NCBI RefSeq assembly: GCF_947504215.1
Contig: NZ_CANNGO010000001.1
Location: 1 to 64,000, forward strand
DNA: 64,000 bases
Reading direction: 5' to 3'
Source: an uncultured Ruegeria sp.
GTDB taxonomy: Bacteria > Pseudomonadota > Alphaproteobacteria > Rhodobacterales > Rhodobacteraceae
The notes beneath the pieces were generated by a model. That model was not told the DNA's origin. It saw only the letters and a program-made list of their open reading frames with translations, and ran no database searches. Shown here piece after piece: positions 34,218-43,811 of the stretch (position 1 is the first letter of the stretch; each line of letters begins with the position of its first letter). A program made the position numbers and the translations under genes.

Positions 34218-35410
34218 ACCCTCCCGGCGTGTTCCGATCCAACATAAGGCGCTTTGAGGCAATAAAAAGTAAGATCAACCCAAGAAAGTGAAGCGTCGAA
34301 ACCGACTTCGCGGCAAAGTAGTGAAAGAACGCCGCCACATTCCCGGAGGCAGAGCATTGAATGTCAATACCCCAGGCTCTAGCCTGCCGGTAAAGCAGAT
34401 ATTGTGACTTTCCCTTTATGTCGGCGTCCGGTGAAATTTTAACCCACTGATAATGAGCAATTATTTGCATTTCTGCCATTTAGAGGCGAAATTTTATCCG
34501 GGCAAAACCTGACTCTGATCGACAATAGAGCAAAGAAAACGCTGCTCAACGCGGAGTGATTGTCGAGATGCGGCGCGGCGCTTGTCGCCGTTCGATGCTT
34601 GTCCATGGAACGACCCAGTACGTTCCAGCCCGTGACGGAACAATGCGGATGGCCCCGCGTTGAGAGGAAGCGCGGCTGCAAACGAAGTTGCCTGAGCGTC
34701 TTCAGTTCACCGAATGTCAGATCCAATTGTCTGACCAATTCGCGCGGACCGATGCCGTCATCAGTGAATATCTCCATTGCACCGCACAGTTCATCGCAGT
34801 CAAGCCGTACCGCAGCAAAATCTGATGATCCTAAAAGCTGAACCGAGCGTGTTACCTGGCCACCGATGAGCAACCTTGCGATCTTTGCTGTCGTGGTCGT
34901 CGGTTGGAAGCACGCCTCAGGAATTGAACAAAAATTTGCTGGCAAGGTCTCGACACGACTATTCGTAATGCGATCCAAGAGCATCCGAATATGATGGGGT
35001 CGGATGTCATGAACCGTCGTTTTTCGTGACTGAGGTTCCGCATTTTGAAGGCCGCACCACAATCAATCAAAGGCTCGAAGCCCCTAATGCCAATATTCAG
35101 CCTTGCAGCGCTCTTTGTTGCATCAAGGCTGTTGACGACGGCGTTGATCTACCTTCGGCGACGCTTCCTATCAGCCCTCGGGTCACGGGTCAGCGGCAAG
35201 CCGGTTTGAGCGAGCAAGCGTTCTCGCTGCAGCGCTTTGCGAACCCAGACCGCAAATCTATTGGTGTGCTGGGCAAGTTCGGCAATTTGATTGTTGGCGA
35301 AGTGCTCTTCTGTTCATGCCGATGCCAGGTTGACCAAGTGAAACCGTCCCTGTTTGAACATAGCTCTTTCATTGGTTGTCGAACGACCTTTCTTACTGAC
35401 GGATTCGCGG
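34218..35410. other. Gene-poor degenerate region, no confident gene
   Basis: This 1.2-kb stretch follows the start of xdhC. It contains long frames on both strands, including one of 207 codons at 34439-35062 (minus), but I find no family signature, Shine-Dalgarno or consistent neighbours. Its position next to broken IS3 sequence suggests decayed mobile DNA. I see no promoter beyond the xdhC leader and no RNA gene. Confidence 0.5.
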
Positions 35411-35955
35411 ATTTCGCAGCCCATCTTTGAACCTAGCGCGGCCTACAGACGGCTCGATCTCGGCTTCAGCCAAACGCTCTGTGTATCGTATGGAGAGGGA
35501 TAGCCCGCCACGGCCCGAGTGGTGGAACAATCCATCTTTCTGAACAGGTCGTCGATCATGCAGGGCTTGTTCCAGAGCATCGAGAACAAGCTCTGTCTTG
35601 GCAGACCGCGAGACCCGCCATTCCACGATGCGGTCAGCGAATGTGTTGCTGACGAAGGCGACATAGACAATAGCTTGCCAGGTCGACGTACTGGTAAAAT
35701 CATCAACCCACAACAAGTTTGGCGCTGGGGTCCGGAACACGCGGCTCACCTTATCACGTGGACAAGGCGCTGACGTGTCCAAGACCGTCCTTTTGACCAC
35801 CGTTCCGCGAACGGCACCCCGGATGCCAATCTGTTTCATTCGGCGCTCTACCGTGCAGCGCGGCATGCAAGTTGATGATAGCAAGTTGACGGCGCAAACA
35901 GCAGCACCCTTCAGATCGCCTCGACACGGCAAACAACGCGTTAACCTTCATTGAA
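35411..35955 (-). pseudogene. IS3-family transposase orfB remnant
   Basis: Translated on the minus strand, the segment around 35440-35870 reads CTVERRMKQIGIRGAVRG and then LLWVDDFTSTSTWQAIVYVAFV, standard IS3 OrfB integrase core sequence. Decay is clear: the second catalytic aspartate (HHSDRG in intact copies) reads HHSGRG, the reading frame shifts after EPSVGRA, and the third catalytic residue is lost. The usual start (MIAF) follows orfA at about 35950, but most of the N-terminal domain is deleted. Confidence 0.85.
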
Positions 35956-35960
35956 GGCGA

Positions 35961-36180
35961 TCATCGCTTCAGTGGGCGGTCGAATTCCGCCTGCGCAGAA
36001 TACGCGCTTGCCTTGCACAGGATCTCATTCGCTTGGCTTAGCTCGCGGAGTTCACGTTTGAGAGTTTTGATCCGCTCCCGTTCCCCGGTCGTGATACCGT
36101 CGCGCATACCGCTTTCTTTCTCGTCCTGCTTGACCCATCCGCTCAAGGTCTGAGGAACACAGTCGATCTTGGTGCGATAG
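35961..36180 (-). pseudogene. IS3-family transposase orfA remnant
   Basis: The minus strand encodes the C-terminal part of an IS3 Orf[40 protein letters not shown] (leucine zipper) and [20 protein letters not shown]. The N-terminal helix-turn-helix is missing and the frame continues upstream into unrelated sequence. It precedes the orfB remnant in the natural orfA-orfB order, so both belong to one dead element. Confidence 0.85.
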
Positions 36181-36808
36181 CCACGATCGCGGTGCGGCTT
36201 CCTTCTAGAGCTTTTCAAATGTCCGCATTGACCAAGATGACATTGAAACTTTGCATCTGCAGCGAAGGGCTGCTTCCCTGAAGGTTTTCGGCAAGTGGTT
36301 GCGGCGCGACGTTTTCTTTTAACGCTGAGGGCGGCCCGCGTTGACAAACCTCTAAACGAGGAAGCCGCGAAGGTCTGGGACCTGGCTATTGGGAAAGCGC
36401 TCCAGCGGTTGACGTCGACGCTACCACACGCGCGTCGCGGGTGTGTTGGACGCACCGGTTTCAGCCGTTCTTCTCCACTTTGGTGGCGTGTATTCCGTGG
36501 ACCGAGCTGGCGCGATGCACTCGTCGCTGTCATTTCGAGCGATGGCCGTAGGAGATTTCAACCGATCGACCAAAGATGACCGGTACATTTTGAGTTGGAT
36601 TGGGTGAAGTTCTGCTCTGGCAGAAGTGGCAGACCATAGTGAGGTCAAAAAATTCAGCGAAAGCCTAGGAATATAAGAGGTGCGCGCGCCATAACCGGTC
36701 ACATTAGGTTGGAACGATTGCGCACCATAGAGGACCGCAATTGCCCCAGTCCAAAAGAAAGAGTGCCGAGTTCATGGCTCATGTGACGTCGACTCTGGCG
36801 GGCGCAGG
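36181..36808. other. Degenerate spacer between IS3 remnant and rhaA
   Basis: No supported gene. Frames on both strands lack recognisable domains or Shine-Dalgarno sites. This is probably residual mobile DNA at the left border of the rhamnose cluster. Confidence 0.45.
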
Positions 36809-38038
36809 TTATCTGTCGGCAACCGAATTTTGATAGGCCTCGAGTCTCGCAATCAATTCTGTACCAACCGACACTTGGTTTCTTGCACAGAACTCTGCCC
36901 AAACGGCGCCATAAGGAAGGTCCTTGAGCTCCTCGGTTAGGGCCAGTCTGGCGGAGAAATCTAGCTTGTCCTCTGCTGCCCGTAAGGTCTCCCACGGTTT
37001 AAGAAGAGCTTGCAACAAGGCTTTTTGCATGTTGCGGGTCCCAATTACCCATGCGGCTGTACGGCTAATCGTGGCGTCAAAAAAGTCCAACCCGATGTGA
37101 GTGCGACCAAGAAGGTCTGCACTGACCAATTCGTGGGCCATTGCGAGTATGTCATCGTTCAGGAGGATTACGTGGTCACTGTCCCATCTCATGGGGCGCG
37201 ACACGTGCAACAGGATCTCCGGCATTGAAAGCGATACTGCTGACAGCTTGTCGGCGATGTCTTCAGTGGGATGAAAGTGCCCCATGTCCAGACACAATAG
37301 CGTGCCCTTTCGGATCGCGTAGCCGAGATAGAATTCGTGGCTGCCCACCGTGCAGGCCTCGACACCAATGCCGAAGAGCTTGGATTCAACGGCGTCCAAC
37401 ATGTTGTCCTTCGCTTGCAACAGCATTGAATCCAACGAAGCCTCAAGCCGCGCCCTGGCCGCCATACGGTCGACTGGGATGTCCTTGTAGCCATCGGGCA
37501 CCCAAATGTTGTTGACCGATGGCGACCCGAGTTCCTCGCCCATCTTTGAAGCGATGTCGCGTGTGCGACGACCGTGTTCGATCCAGAAGTCACGGATGCC
37601 CTCGTCAGGGTGAGATAGCGTAAGATTGTCGTCGGATTTGGCGTGCGCAAAGAAGGTTGGGTTAAAGTCCAGTCCGATGCCTTGGTTCTTCGCCCAGTCG
37701 ACCCAAGGGGCGAAATGGCGGTATTCGATTTCGTCGCGATCAGGGGTCTCTTCTGTGTCCAGATACATGGCGTGCAGGTTGAGCCGGTGCTTGCCTGGAA
37801 TTTGCGAATAGGCGAACTCCAAATCGGCTCGAAGTTCATCGGGATTGCGTGCCCGCCCGGGATGGTTTCCCGTCGCTTGTATGCCACCGCCGGACGAGCT
37901 GGTCTGGTTTTCAAATCCGACAACGTCGTCGCCTTGCCAGCAATGTACCGAAATCGGGATGTCCTTCAGGCGATCGATTGCGGCCTCGGTATGAACGCCC
38001 CAATCCGCAAACTGTTCTTTAGCGCTCTCGTAACCCAT
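36809..38038 (-). CDS. rhaA: L-rhamnose isomerase
   Basis: Converts L-rhamnose to L-rhamnulose. The 409-residue protein aligns by eye with E. coli-type RhaA throughout: ISVHCWQGDDVVGFE, GGIQATGNHPGRARN, RLNLHAMYLDTEE, GLDFNPTFFAH, DMGHFHPTEDIADK and HIGLDFFDA with metal-binding Asp/His residues. This is the E. coli type, not the shorter Pseudomonas stutzeri type. It lies 13 nt downstream of rhaD and is cotranscribed with it away from rhaR. A GAGG-type site lies upstream of the ATG. Confidence 0.96.
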   Translation of the reverse strand: MGYESAKEQFADWGVHTEAAIDRLKDIPISVHCWQGDDVVGFENQTSSSGGGIQATGNHPGRARNPDELRADLEFAYSQIPGKHRLNLHAMYLDTEETPDRDEIEYRHFAPWVDWAKNQGIGLDFNPTFFAHAKSDDNLTLSHPDEGIRDFWIEHGRRTRDIASKMGEELGSPSVNNIWVPDGYKDIPVDRMAARARLEASLDSMLLQAKDNMLDAVESKLFGIGVEACTVGSHEFYLGYAIRKGTLLCLDMGHFHPTEDIADKLSAVSLSMPEILLHVSRPMRWDSDHVILLNDDILAMAHELVSADLLGRTHIGLDFFDATISRTAAWVIGTRNMQKALLQALLKPWETLRAAEDKLDFSARLALTEELKDLPYGAVWAEFCARNQVSVGTELIARLEAYQNSVADR

Positions 38039-38050
38039 TCTCTTACCTCT

Positions 38051-40153
38051 TTACCGCGTGAACGCCTGAACATTACCTGAGTCGACGTTCAGGATATTTC
38101 CGGTTGACTTGGAGGAGGTTTCGGCTGCGAAGAAATAGCAAGCCTCCGCAATGTCCTCTGGCAAGACGGCGCGCTTTAGCATCGACCGGTTGCGATACAT
38201 CTCCTCAAGGCCTTCCTTGTCGGTGCCATAGGTCGATGCACGCTGGTCCAACCAATCGCCTTCCCAGATCTTAGAACCTCGCAGAACAGCATCCGGGTTC
38301 ACGACATTGACCCGGATCCCGGCTTCAGCGCCCTCAAGAGCAAGACAACGAGCGAGGTGGATTTCCGAGGCCTTAGCCGTGCAATAGGCCGACGCGTTAG
38401 GCGATGCCGCAAGCCCGTTTTTCGAGGCGACGAAGACAATCGACCCGCCCATGTCCTGCACTCGCATCACCTTGAAGGTCTCGCGGCTGACCAGGAAGTA
38501 ACCGGTCGACAAAACATCCATGTTCCGGTTCCAAAGCTCCAGCGAGGTTTCCTCGACCGGAGCGGAAGACGCGATGCCTGCGTTCGAGACCAGGATGTCG
38601 ATACCGCCGAATTCGACAGCTGTTTCGGCAATGGCGCATGCCACAGCAGCTTCGTCGGTCACATCCATTAGGGTAGAGCGCAGCACATCCTTACCGAATC
38701 TCTGCTTCAGAGCGTTTTCCGTGGATGCAAGACTGTCAGCGTTGATATCGGCGAGCATTACGCACGCGCCCTCTGCCAAGTAACGCTCCGCCGTTGCCGA
38801 CCCAATCCCACCCGCGCCGCCCGTGACCATCGCCACGCGACCGGCAAGCGATTTGGGCTTGGGCATGCGTTGAAGCTTAGCTTCTTCCAAGAGCCAGTAT
38901 TCGATGTCGAAGGCTTCCTGTTCGGGTAGCCCGCAGTATTCGCTCACCGCGCTTGCCCCGCGCATCACGTTGATTGCGTTGACATAGAACTCGGCAGATA
39001 TCCGGGCGGTCGCTCTGTCCTTGGCAAAGGTGATCATGCCGACACCCGGAATCAGGTAGACAACCGCGTTAGGGTCTCGAAGTTTGGGCGAATTGTCGTG
39101 TTTGCAACGCTCATAATAAGCCGCGTAGTCGTCGCGATAGGCGGCGACTTGCGCCGGAAGGCCGGCCAGAACCGCGTCGATGTTTTTCTTTACAGGATCG
39201 AAGCCGACAACGAGGGGGCGGATTTTCGTCCTAAGAAAGTGATCAGGGCAAGAGGTGCCAAGCGCCGCGAGGGGTTCCATGTCCTTGGCATTTACAAACT
39301 CAAGCACGGCATCGCTGTCGCTGAAATGCCCAACCATATGCTGATTGTCGCTCACGAACCCGCGGATTGCAGGCATTAGGCGCGCAGCAATGGCGCGACG
39401 CTCAGATGGTGCAAGGCTCTCATGCTTTTCGCCACCAAAAGCTGGAACATCAGATGTGCGCTTTGCCAACCAACCGGTTGCGACATTGATCACGTCGATC
39501 GTACAATCGTAGCAGTCCTTGGCGGTATCAGCCCATGTGAAGAGACCATGGCTCTCCAGAACCACACCGTCGGCATCAGGGTTTTCAAGGCAGTATTTCT
39601 CCAGCCAAATGCCTAGCTCATAGCCGGGGCGCTTCCAGGGCAACCAGCCAATACGGGTTCCAAAAATTTCTTGGGTCAGTGCACGTGAGTTTCGTGATGC
39701 CGCAATTGCAATGATCGCGTCTGCGTGGACGTGATCAACATGTTTGCGTGGCACATAGGCATGCAGCGGGGTGTCGATGGATGCCGCCCGCGGATTTAGT
39801 TTGAAGGTGCAGTGCGGCAGGTAACCGACCATCTCGTCTTCAAACTCCACACCTCTGTAGAGCCCTTTTAAAGCAGTCAGCTTATCCATGTAGAGCGTCG
39901 CGAATCCATCAAGCTTCATCGAACCGATGTCACCCCCGGATCCTTTGACCCAAAGGACTTCGACATCCTTGCCACTCAACGGATCGGTCTCGATGATCTT
40001 CGCTGAAGTGTTCCCTCCGCCGTAGTTCGTCACGCGTTTGTCTGATCCAAGGATATTTGAGCGGTACAGCAGTAAGTCCGATTCGGACATTCCTGCCGCA
40101 ACACTCTCATCCCACCGGTTCTCCAGAAGCTGATTCTCTACCGATTTCAACAT
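38051..40153 (-). CDS. rhaD: Bifunctional rhamnulose-1-P aldolase / lactaldehyde dehydrogenase-type SDR
   Basis: A 700-residue fusion. The N-terminal 430 residues form a class II aldolase (NYGGGNTSAKI, WVKGSGGDIGSM, HVDHVHADAIIAIAA metal histidines); from about residue 435 a short-chain dehydrogenase follows, with the NAD motif GGAGGIGSA near 442 and catalytic SAYCTAK. It splits rhamnulose 1-phosphate to dihydroxyacetone phosphate and lactaldehyde, and oxidises or reduces the latter. ATG 40153 follows a GAGGG site. It leads rhaDA, divergent from rhaR. Confidence 0.95.
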   Translation of the reverse strand: MLKSVENQLLENRWDESVAAGMSESDLLLYRSNILGSDKRVTNYGGGNTSAKIIETDPLSGKDVEVLWVKGSGGDIGSMKLDGFATLYMDKLTALKGLYRGVEFEDEMVGYLPHCTFKLNPRAASIDTPLHAYVPRKHVDHVHADAIIAIAASRNSRALTQEIFGTRIGWLPWKRPGYELGIWLEKYCLENPDADGVVLESHGLFTWADTAKDCYDCTIDVINVATGWLAKRTSDVPAFGGEKHESLAPSERRAIAARLMPAIRGFVSDNQHMVGHFSDSDAVLEFVNAKDMEPLAALGTSCPDHFLRTKIRPLVVGFDPVKKNIDAVLAGLPAQVAAYRDDYAAYYERCKHDNSPKLRDPNAVVYLIPGVGMITFAKDRATARISAEFYVNAINVMRGASAVSEYCGLPEQEAFDIEYWLLEEAKLQRMPKPKSLAGRVAMVTGGAGGIGSATAERYLAEGACVMLADINADSLASTENALKQRFGKDVLRSTLMDVTDEAAVACAIAETAVEFGGIDILVSNAGIASSAPVEETSLELWNRNMDVLSTGYFLVSRETFKVMRVQDMGGSIVFVASKNGLAASPNASAYCTAKASEIHLARCLALEGAEAGIRVNVVNPDAVLRGSKIWEGDWLDQRASTYGTDKEGLEEMYRNRSMLKRAVLPEDIAEACYFFAAETSSKSTGNILNVDSGNVQAFTR

Positions 40154-40224
40154 GTTGCCCTCGCTGTTGCCTGGATTCGGCGGTGACTTTGTGTTCCGTT
40201 TAGCCTTGCCTTGATCCGGCAATA

Positions 40225-40297
40225 TGTCAATCAATAACGATCAATATCGGTCATGCTGCGCCGCAGAATGATCGATATTGACTGAAAATGATTGACA
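40225..40297. promoter_or_regulatory. 73-bp dyad, candidate RhaR operator
   Basis: Centred exactly on base 40261, 29 of 36 positions are complementary across the dyad. Outer arms TGTCAATCAAT / ATGATTGACA, inner arms GATCAATATCGGTCAT / ATGATCGATATTGACT and a CTGCG-C-CGCAG core share the centre. It occupies the space between rhaD and rhaR, so a DeoR-type repressor bound here could block both promoters. Confidence 0.7.
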
Positions 40298-40340
40298 GAT
40301 GCACCGAATCTGCGCACCGTTCAAGACATGGGAGGCCTAC

Positions 40341-41144
40341 TTGCACGAAAAAGAACGACATAGGATTATTCTCTCGGCGATTCAGGATCGGCCAGTCGTG
40401 ACCGTCGTGGACTTGTGCAGCCTGACGGGCGTGTCTGAGGCGACCATTCGGCGCGATATCTCGACTTTACACATGCAAAAGAAGCTCCGCCGTGTTCGCG
40501 GAGGCGCTGAGGCTATCACACCACCGCAGTTCGTTGGACTTGCCGGTCGCCCGTTCTCGGTCAACGAGACTTTGAGAATAAACGAAAAGCGGGCCATCGC
40601 CCGGGCCGCAGTAGAGATGTGCGAAGATGGCGACAGCATAATCATCAACGGCGGTACAACGACATTCCAGATGGTGCACCCGCTTGCCAATCGGCGGCTG
40701 CAAGTTTTCACCAACTCGTTCCCGATAGCCGAACATCTCCTGAAGCACTCTAAGAACACAGTCATGCTGTCGGGCGGAACAATCTACCGTGAGCAGAACA
40801 TTATTCTGTCCCCGTTCGACAACGACGTGACCCGCAACTTCTACGCCAAGCGAATGTTCATGGGCGCGCAGGGCCTGGGACCAATTGGCCTGATGGAGGC
40901 TGATCCTCTGCTGATCCAGGCCGAGCAGAAGCTAATCGGCCAAGCTGACGAACTCGTCGTTCTCGTCGACAGCTCGAAGTTCAGCCAGCGGTCCAGCCTG
41001 GTTCTTTGCCCGCTCGATCGCATCAGTACCGTCATTACGGATGATGGCGTTTCTGACAAAACGGCGGCCATGCTGGCGGCCGCAGACGTAAAACTCATCG
41101 TCGCTAATTCTGGCAGCATTCAAGAGAAAGGGGCGGCCTCCTGA
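40341..41144 (+). CDS. rhaR: DeoR-family rhamnose regulator
   Basis: A 267-residue DeoR/GlpR repressor: N-terminal helix-turn-helix (VVTVVDLCSLTGVSEATIRRDI) and a C-terminal sugar-phosphate-binding domain (IINGGTTTFQMVHPLANRRL; SGGTIYREQNIIL; VDSSKFSQRSSLV). I start it at TTG 40341, since GGGAGG is 6 nt upstream; an ATG 14 codons earlier has no such site. In Rhizobium leguminosarum the equivalent gene represses rhamnose genes, and the same role is inferred here. It leads rhaRSTPQUK. Confidence 0.9.
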   Translation: MHEKERHRIILSAIQDRPVVTVVDLCSLTGVSEATIRRDISTLHMQKKLRRVRGGAEAITPPQFVGLAGRPFSVNETLRINEKRAIARAAVEMCEDGDSIIINGGTTTFQMVHPLANRRLQVFTNSFPIAEHLLKHSKNTVMLSGGTIYREQNIILSPFDNDVTRNFYAKRMFMGAQGLGPIGLMEADPLLIQAEQKLIGQADELVVLVDSSKFSQRSSLVLCPLDRISTVITDDGVSDKTAAMLAAADVKLIVANSGSIQEKGAAS

Positions 41145-41190
41145 CCACCTCATCGACTAACCATAACAAGCCACCTTAAGGGAGAATCAA

Positions 41191-42189
41191 ATGAAACGTC
41201 GAACTTTCACTTCAGTCGTTGCCGGGCTTAGCCTAGCGGCAAGCATGTTGGGATCAACGGCTATGGCGCAGGAAAACATGCGCATTGCGCTGGTTGTAAA
41301 AGCCCTGGGAATTGGATTCTTCGAGGCGGCCGCCGAAGGCGCTGAAGAGGCTGCTGGAGAGCTCGGCAATGTCGAGATCATTTATACCGGTCCGACCGAC
41401 ACTACGGCGGAAGGTCAAATCGAGGTAATCAACTCGCTCATCGCGCAAGGCGTTGATGCCATTGCGATTTCAGCAAATGACCCTGACGCGGTTGTACCTG
41501 CGCTCAAAAAAGCAATGGAGCGCGGCATCACTGTGATTTCGTGGGATTCGGGCGTCGCCCAAGAGGGACGCCAGATGCATCTGAACCCATCGTCGACACC
41601 GTTGATCGGCAATACCATCATCAAGCTTGCCGCTGACCATATGCCGGACGGCGGTGATGTTGCGATCCTTTCCGCGACTGCTACAGCGACTAACCAAAAT
41701 GCTTGGATCGAAGCCGCAAAAGCGGTTATACCCGACTATGCAGGCGTGAACCTTGCCGCGACTGTCTACGGTGATGACCTGTCCGACAAATCCTACCGAG
41801 AGGCTCAAGGCCTTATGTCCACCTACCCGGACCTCAAGGCGATAATCGCACCAACGACTGTTGGGATTCTCGCGGCATGCCAGGCCGTTACAGACGCAGG
41901 CAAGATTGGTGAAATCAACGTTACTGGTCTGGGTTTGCCATCTGAAATGGCGGGCTGTGTAGACTCCGGCGCGACCAAGAGCTTCGCGATCTGGAATCCG
42001 ATTGACCTAGGTTACTCCGCAACCATGTTGGCAGCGGCGATCGCCAACGGCGCTGAGGCTGCTCCGGGCGCTGAGATCCCGATGGGTCGGATGGGAGCCG
42101 TAACGTTGGACGATACCAATACAGCGGCCATGGCTGATCCGTTCACCTATGACAGTTCAAATATCGACCAGTTCAAATCGATCTTCTGA
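41191..42189 (+). CDS. rhaS: Rhamnose ABC transporter, substrate-binding protein
   Basis: A 332-residue periplasmic sugar-binding protein with signal peptide (MKRRTFTSVVAGLSLAASML, cleavage after AMA) and a periplasmic binding protein type I fold (ALVVKALGIGFFEAAAEGAE; GVDAIAISANDPDAVVPAL; VISWDSGVA). It is the ligand receptor of the RhaSTPQ importer. GGGAG lies upstream of the ATG. A strong hairpin follows in the rhaS-rhaT spacer. Rhamnose specificity is inferred from the cluster. Confidence 0.94.
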   Translation: MKRRTFTSVVAGLSLAASMLGSTAMAQENMRIALVVKALGIGFFEAAAEGAEEAAGELGNVEIIYTGPTDTTAEGQIEVINSLIAQGVDAIAISANDPDAVVPALKKAMERGITVISWDSGVAQEGRQMHLNPSSTPLIGNTIIKLAADHMPDGGDVAILSATATATNQNAWIEAAKAVIPDYAGVNLAATVYGDDLSDKSYREAQGLMSTYPDLKAIIAPTTVGILAACQAVTDAGKIGEINVTGLGLPSEMAGCVDSGATKSFAIWNPIDLGYSATMLAAAIANGAEAAPGAEIPMGRMGAVTLDDTNTAAMADPFTYDSSNIDQFKSIF

Positions 42190-42201
42190 TCTGAACGGTT
42201 T

Positions 42202-42228
42202 CCGGCGCGGGCTTTTGATCCGCGCCGG
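42202..42228 (+). terminator. Attenuating hairpin between rhaS and rhaT
   Basis: CCGGCGCGG-GCTTTTGAT-CCGCGCCGG is a perfect 9-bp stem 12 nt after the rhaS stop. No U-tract follows, so it is more likely a stabiliser of the rhaS message or a weak attenuator giving excess binding protein. Confidence 0.65.
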
Positions 42229-42263
42229 TACAATCACAATCTCTTAAAAACCCAATCGAGCCC

Positions 42264-43811
42264 ATGCAGTTGGAGATCAGACCAAACGTGTCTAGCCGAA
42301 CCGCCCCAGACATCGATCCCCTGCTGTCGCTTTCGGGGATTACGAAGACTTTCCCGGGTGTGCGGGCGCTGTCGGACGTGTCTCTGAAGCTTTTCCCAGG
42401 AAAAGTGACGGCATTGGTTGGCGAAAACGGCGCGGGCAAATCGACCGTCGTCAAGGTTCTGACGGGAATTTACCAGCCAGACGAGGGCGGCATCCGGATC
42501 GGCGGCCAACCGGTGCGCTTCCCGACTCCACAATCGGCAGAAAACGCCGGCGTAACAGCTATCCACCAAGAAACCGTTCTGTTTGATGAATTGTCGGTCG
42601 CCGAAAATATCTTCCTTGGGCACGCCCCGAGGAGCAAGTTCGGACTTATCGACAAAAAAGCAATGGTCGCGCGCGCCCGCGAGATACTGTCGGGCATCGG
42701 TGCCAAGATCGACCCTGGTGCAACGCTTAAGGATCTTGGAACTGCAAACAAACATTTAGTGGCCATAGCTCGTGCGCTCTCTATCGATGCTAGCGTCGTG
42801 ATCATGGATGAGCCAACAGCAGCATTGAGCCAGAAGGAAATCGAAGAACTCTACGAGCTCGTTGAGAACCTGAAGCGTCAAGACAAGGCAATCATGTTCA
42901 TAAGCCACAAGTTCGATGAGATCTTCCGTATAGCGGACTTCTACACTGTTTACCGCGACGGCCAGATGATCGGCGAAGGCGCCATCGAAGACGTCAATGA
43001 ACCAGAACTTGTAAAGATGATGGTCGGGCGGGACGTAAGCCAGATTTACCCAGATCGAGATCATAACATTGGTGACGAGGTGCTTGCAGTCGAAGGCTAC
43101 GAGCACCCGACGGAGTTCGCGAACATCGGGTTTACGCTCCGGCGAGGTGAGATCCTGGGGTTTTACGGGCTGGTTGGAGCGGGCCGTTCGGAGTTCATGC
43201 AGGCCCTCTTTGGTATCACCCGTCCCTCTGGCGGCAGTGTAGCAATCGACGGCGCGTCGATCACCATCCGCTCTCCAGCAGAAGCAGTGGCGAGCGGTAT
43301 CGTTTATGTTCCTGAGGACAGGGGTAAGCAAGGTGCGATTGGCACTTTACCAATATTTCAAAACGTGACGTTGCCGTCGCTGGCACGCACGTCGCGCTAT
43401 GGTTTCCTCAAACTTGCCGAAGAATTCAAACTAGCGCGCGAGTACACCGAACGCCTCGATCTGCGCGCTGCGTCTTTGGACACCAATGTGAACAATCTTT
43501 CGGGCGGAAATCAACAGAAAGTCGTGATCGCTAAATGGCTCGCCACTCAACCCAAGGTGATCATCCTGGATGAACCGACCAAAGGTATCGATGTTGGGTC
43601 AAAGGCGGCGGTGCATGAATTCATGGCAGAGCTTGCGGCTCAGGGCCTCGCGGTCATCATGGTCAGTTCGGAGATCCCAGAAATCGTTGGCATGTCCGAC
43701 CGGGTTATCGTGATGCGCGAGGGACGGATTGAAGCCGAGCTGGATCGCAAGGATATCACTCCGGAAACGCTAGTTACTCACGCCGCCGGAATCAGTGAGG
43801 CAGTGCAATGA
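42264..43811 (+). CDS. rhaT: Rhamnose ABC transporter, ATPase
   Basis: A 515-residue double ATPase typical of sugar importers. The N-terminal half has Walker A GENGAGKST and Walker B VVIMDEPTAAL. The C-terminal half has a degenerate Walker A (GLVGAGRSE), signature LSGGNQQKV and IILDEPTKGID. It powers RhaP and RhaQ. It overlaps rhaP by 4 nt. The first half's signature (ANKHLVAIARAL) departs from LSGGQ, a common asymmetry in this family. Confidence 0.95.
   Translation: MQLEIRPNVSSRTAPDIDPLLSLSGITKTFPGVRALSDVSLKLFPGKVTALVGENGAGKSTVVKVLTGIYQPDEGGIRIGGQPVRFPTPQSAENAGVTAIHQETVLFDELSVAENIFLGHAPRSKFGLIDKKAMVARAREILSGIGAKIDPGATLKDLGTANKHLVAIARALSIDASVVIMDEPTAALSQKEIEELYELVENLKRQDKAIMFISHKFDEIFRIADFYTVYRDGQMIGEGAIEDVNEPELVKMMVGRDVSQIYPDRDHNIGDEVLAVEGYEHPTEFANIGFTLRRGEILGFYGLVGAGRSEFMQALFGITRPSGGSVAIDGASITIRSPAEAVASGIVYVPEDRGKQGAIGTLPIFQNVTLPSLARTSRYGFLKLAEEFKLAREYTERLDLRAASLDTNVNNLSGGNQQKVVIAKWLATQPKVIILDEPTKGIDVGSKAAVHEFMAELAAQGLAVIMVSSEIPEIVGMSDRVIVMREGRIEAELDRKDITPETLVTHAAGISEAVQ

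Noticed and set aside
34439..35062. 207-codon minus-strand frame in the degenerate region
   Set aside because: No recognisable domain, no Shine-Dalgarno and no context; surrounded by decayed IS sequence.
36421..36702. Minus-strand frame between the IS3 orfA remnant and rhaA
   Set aside because: No domain or family resemblance; composition and position suggest decayed DNA.
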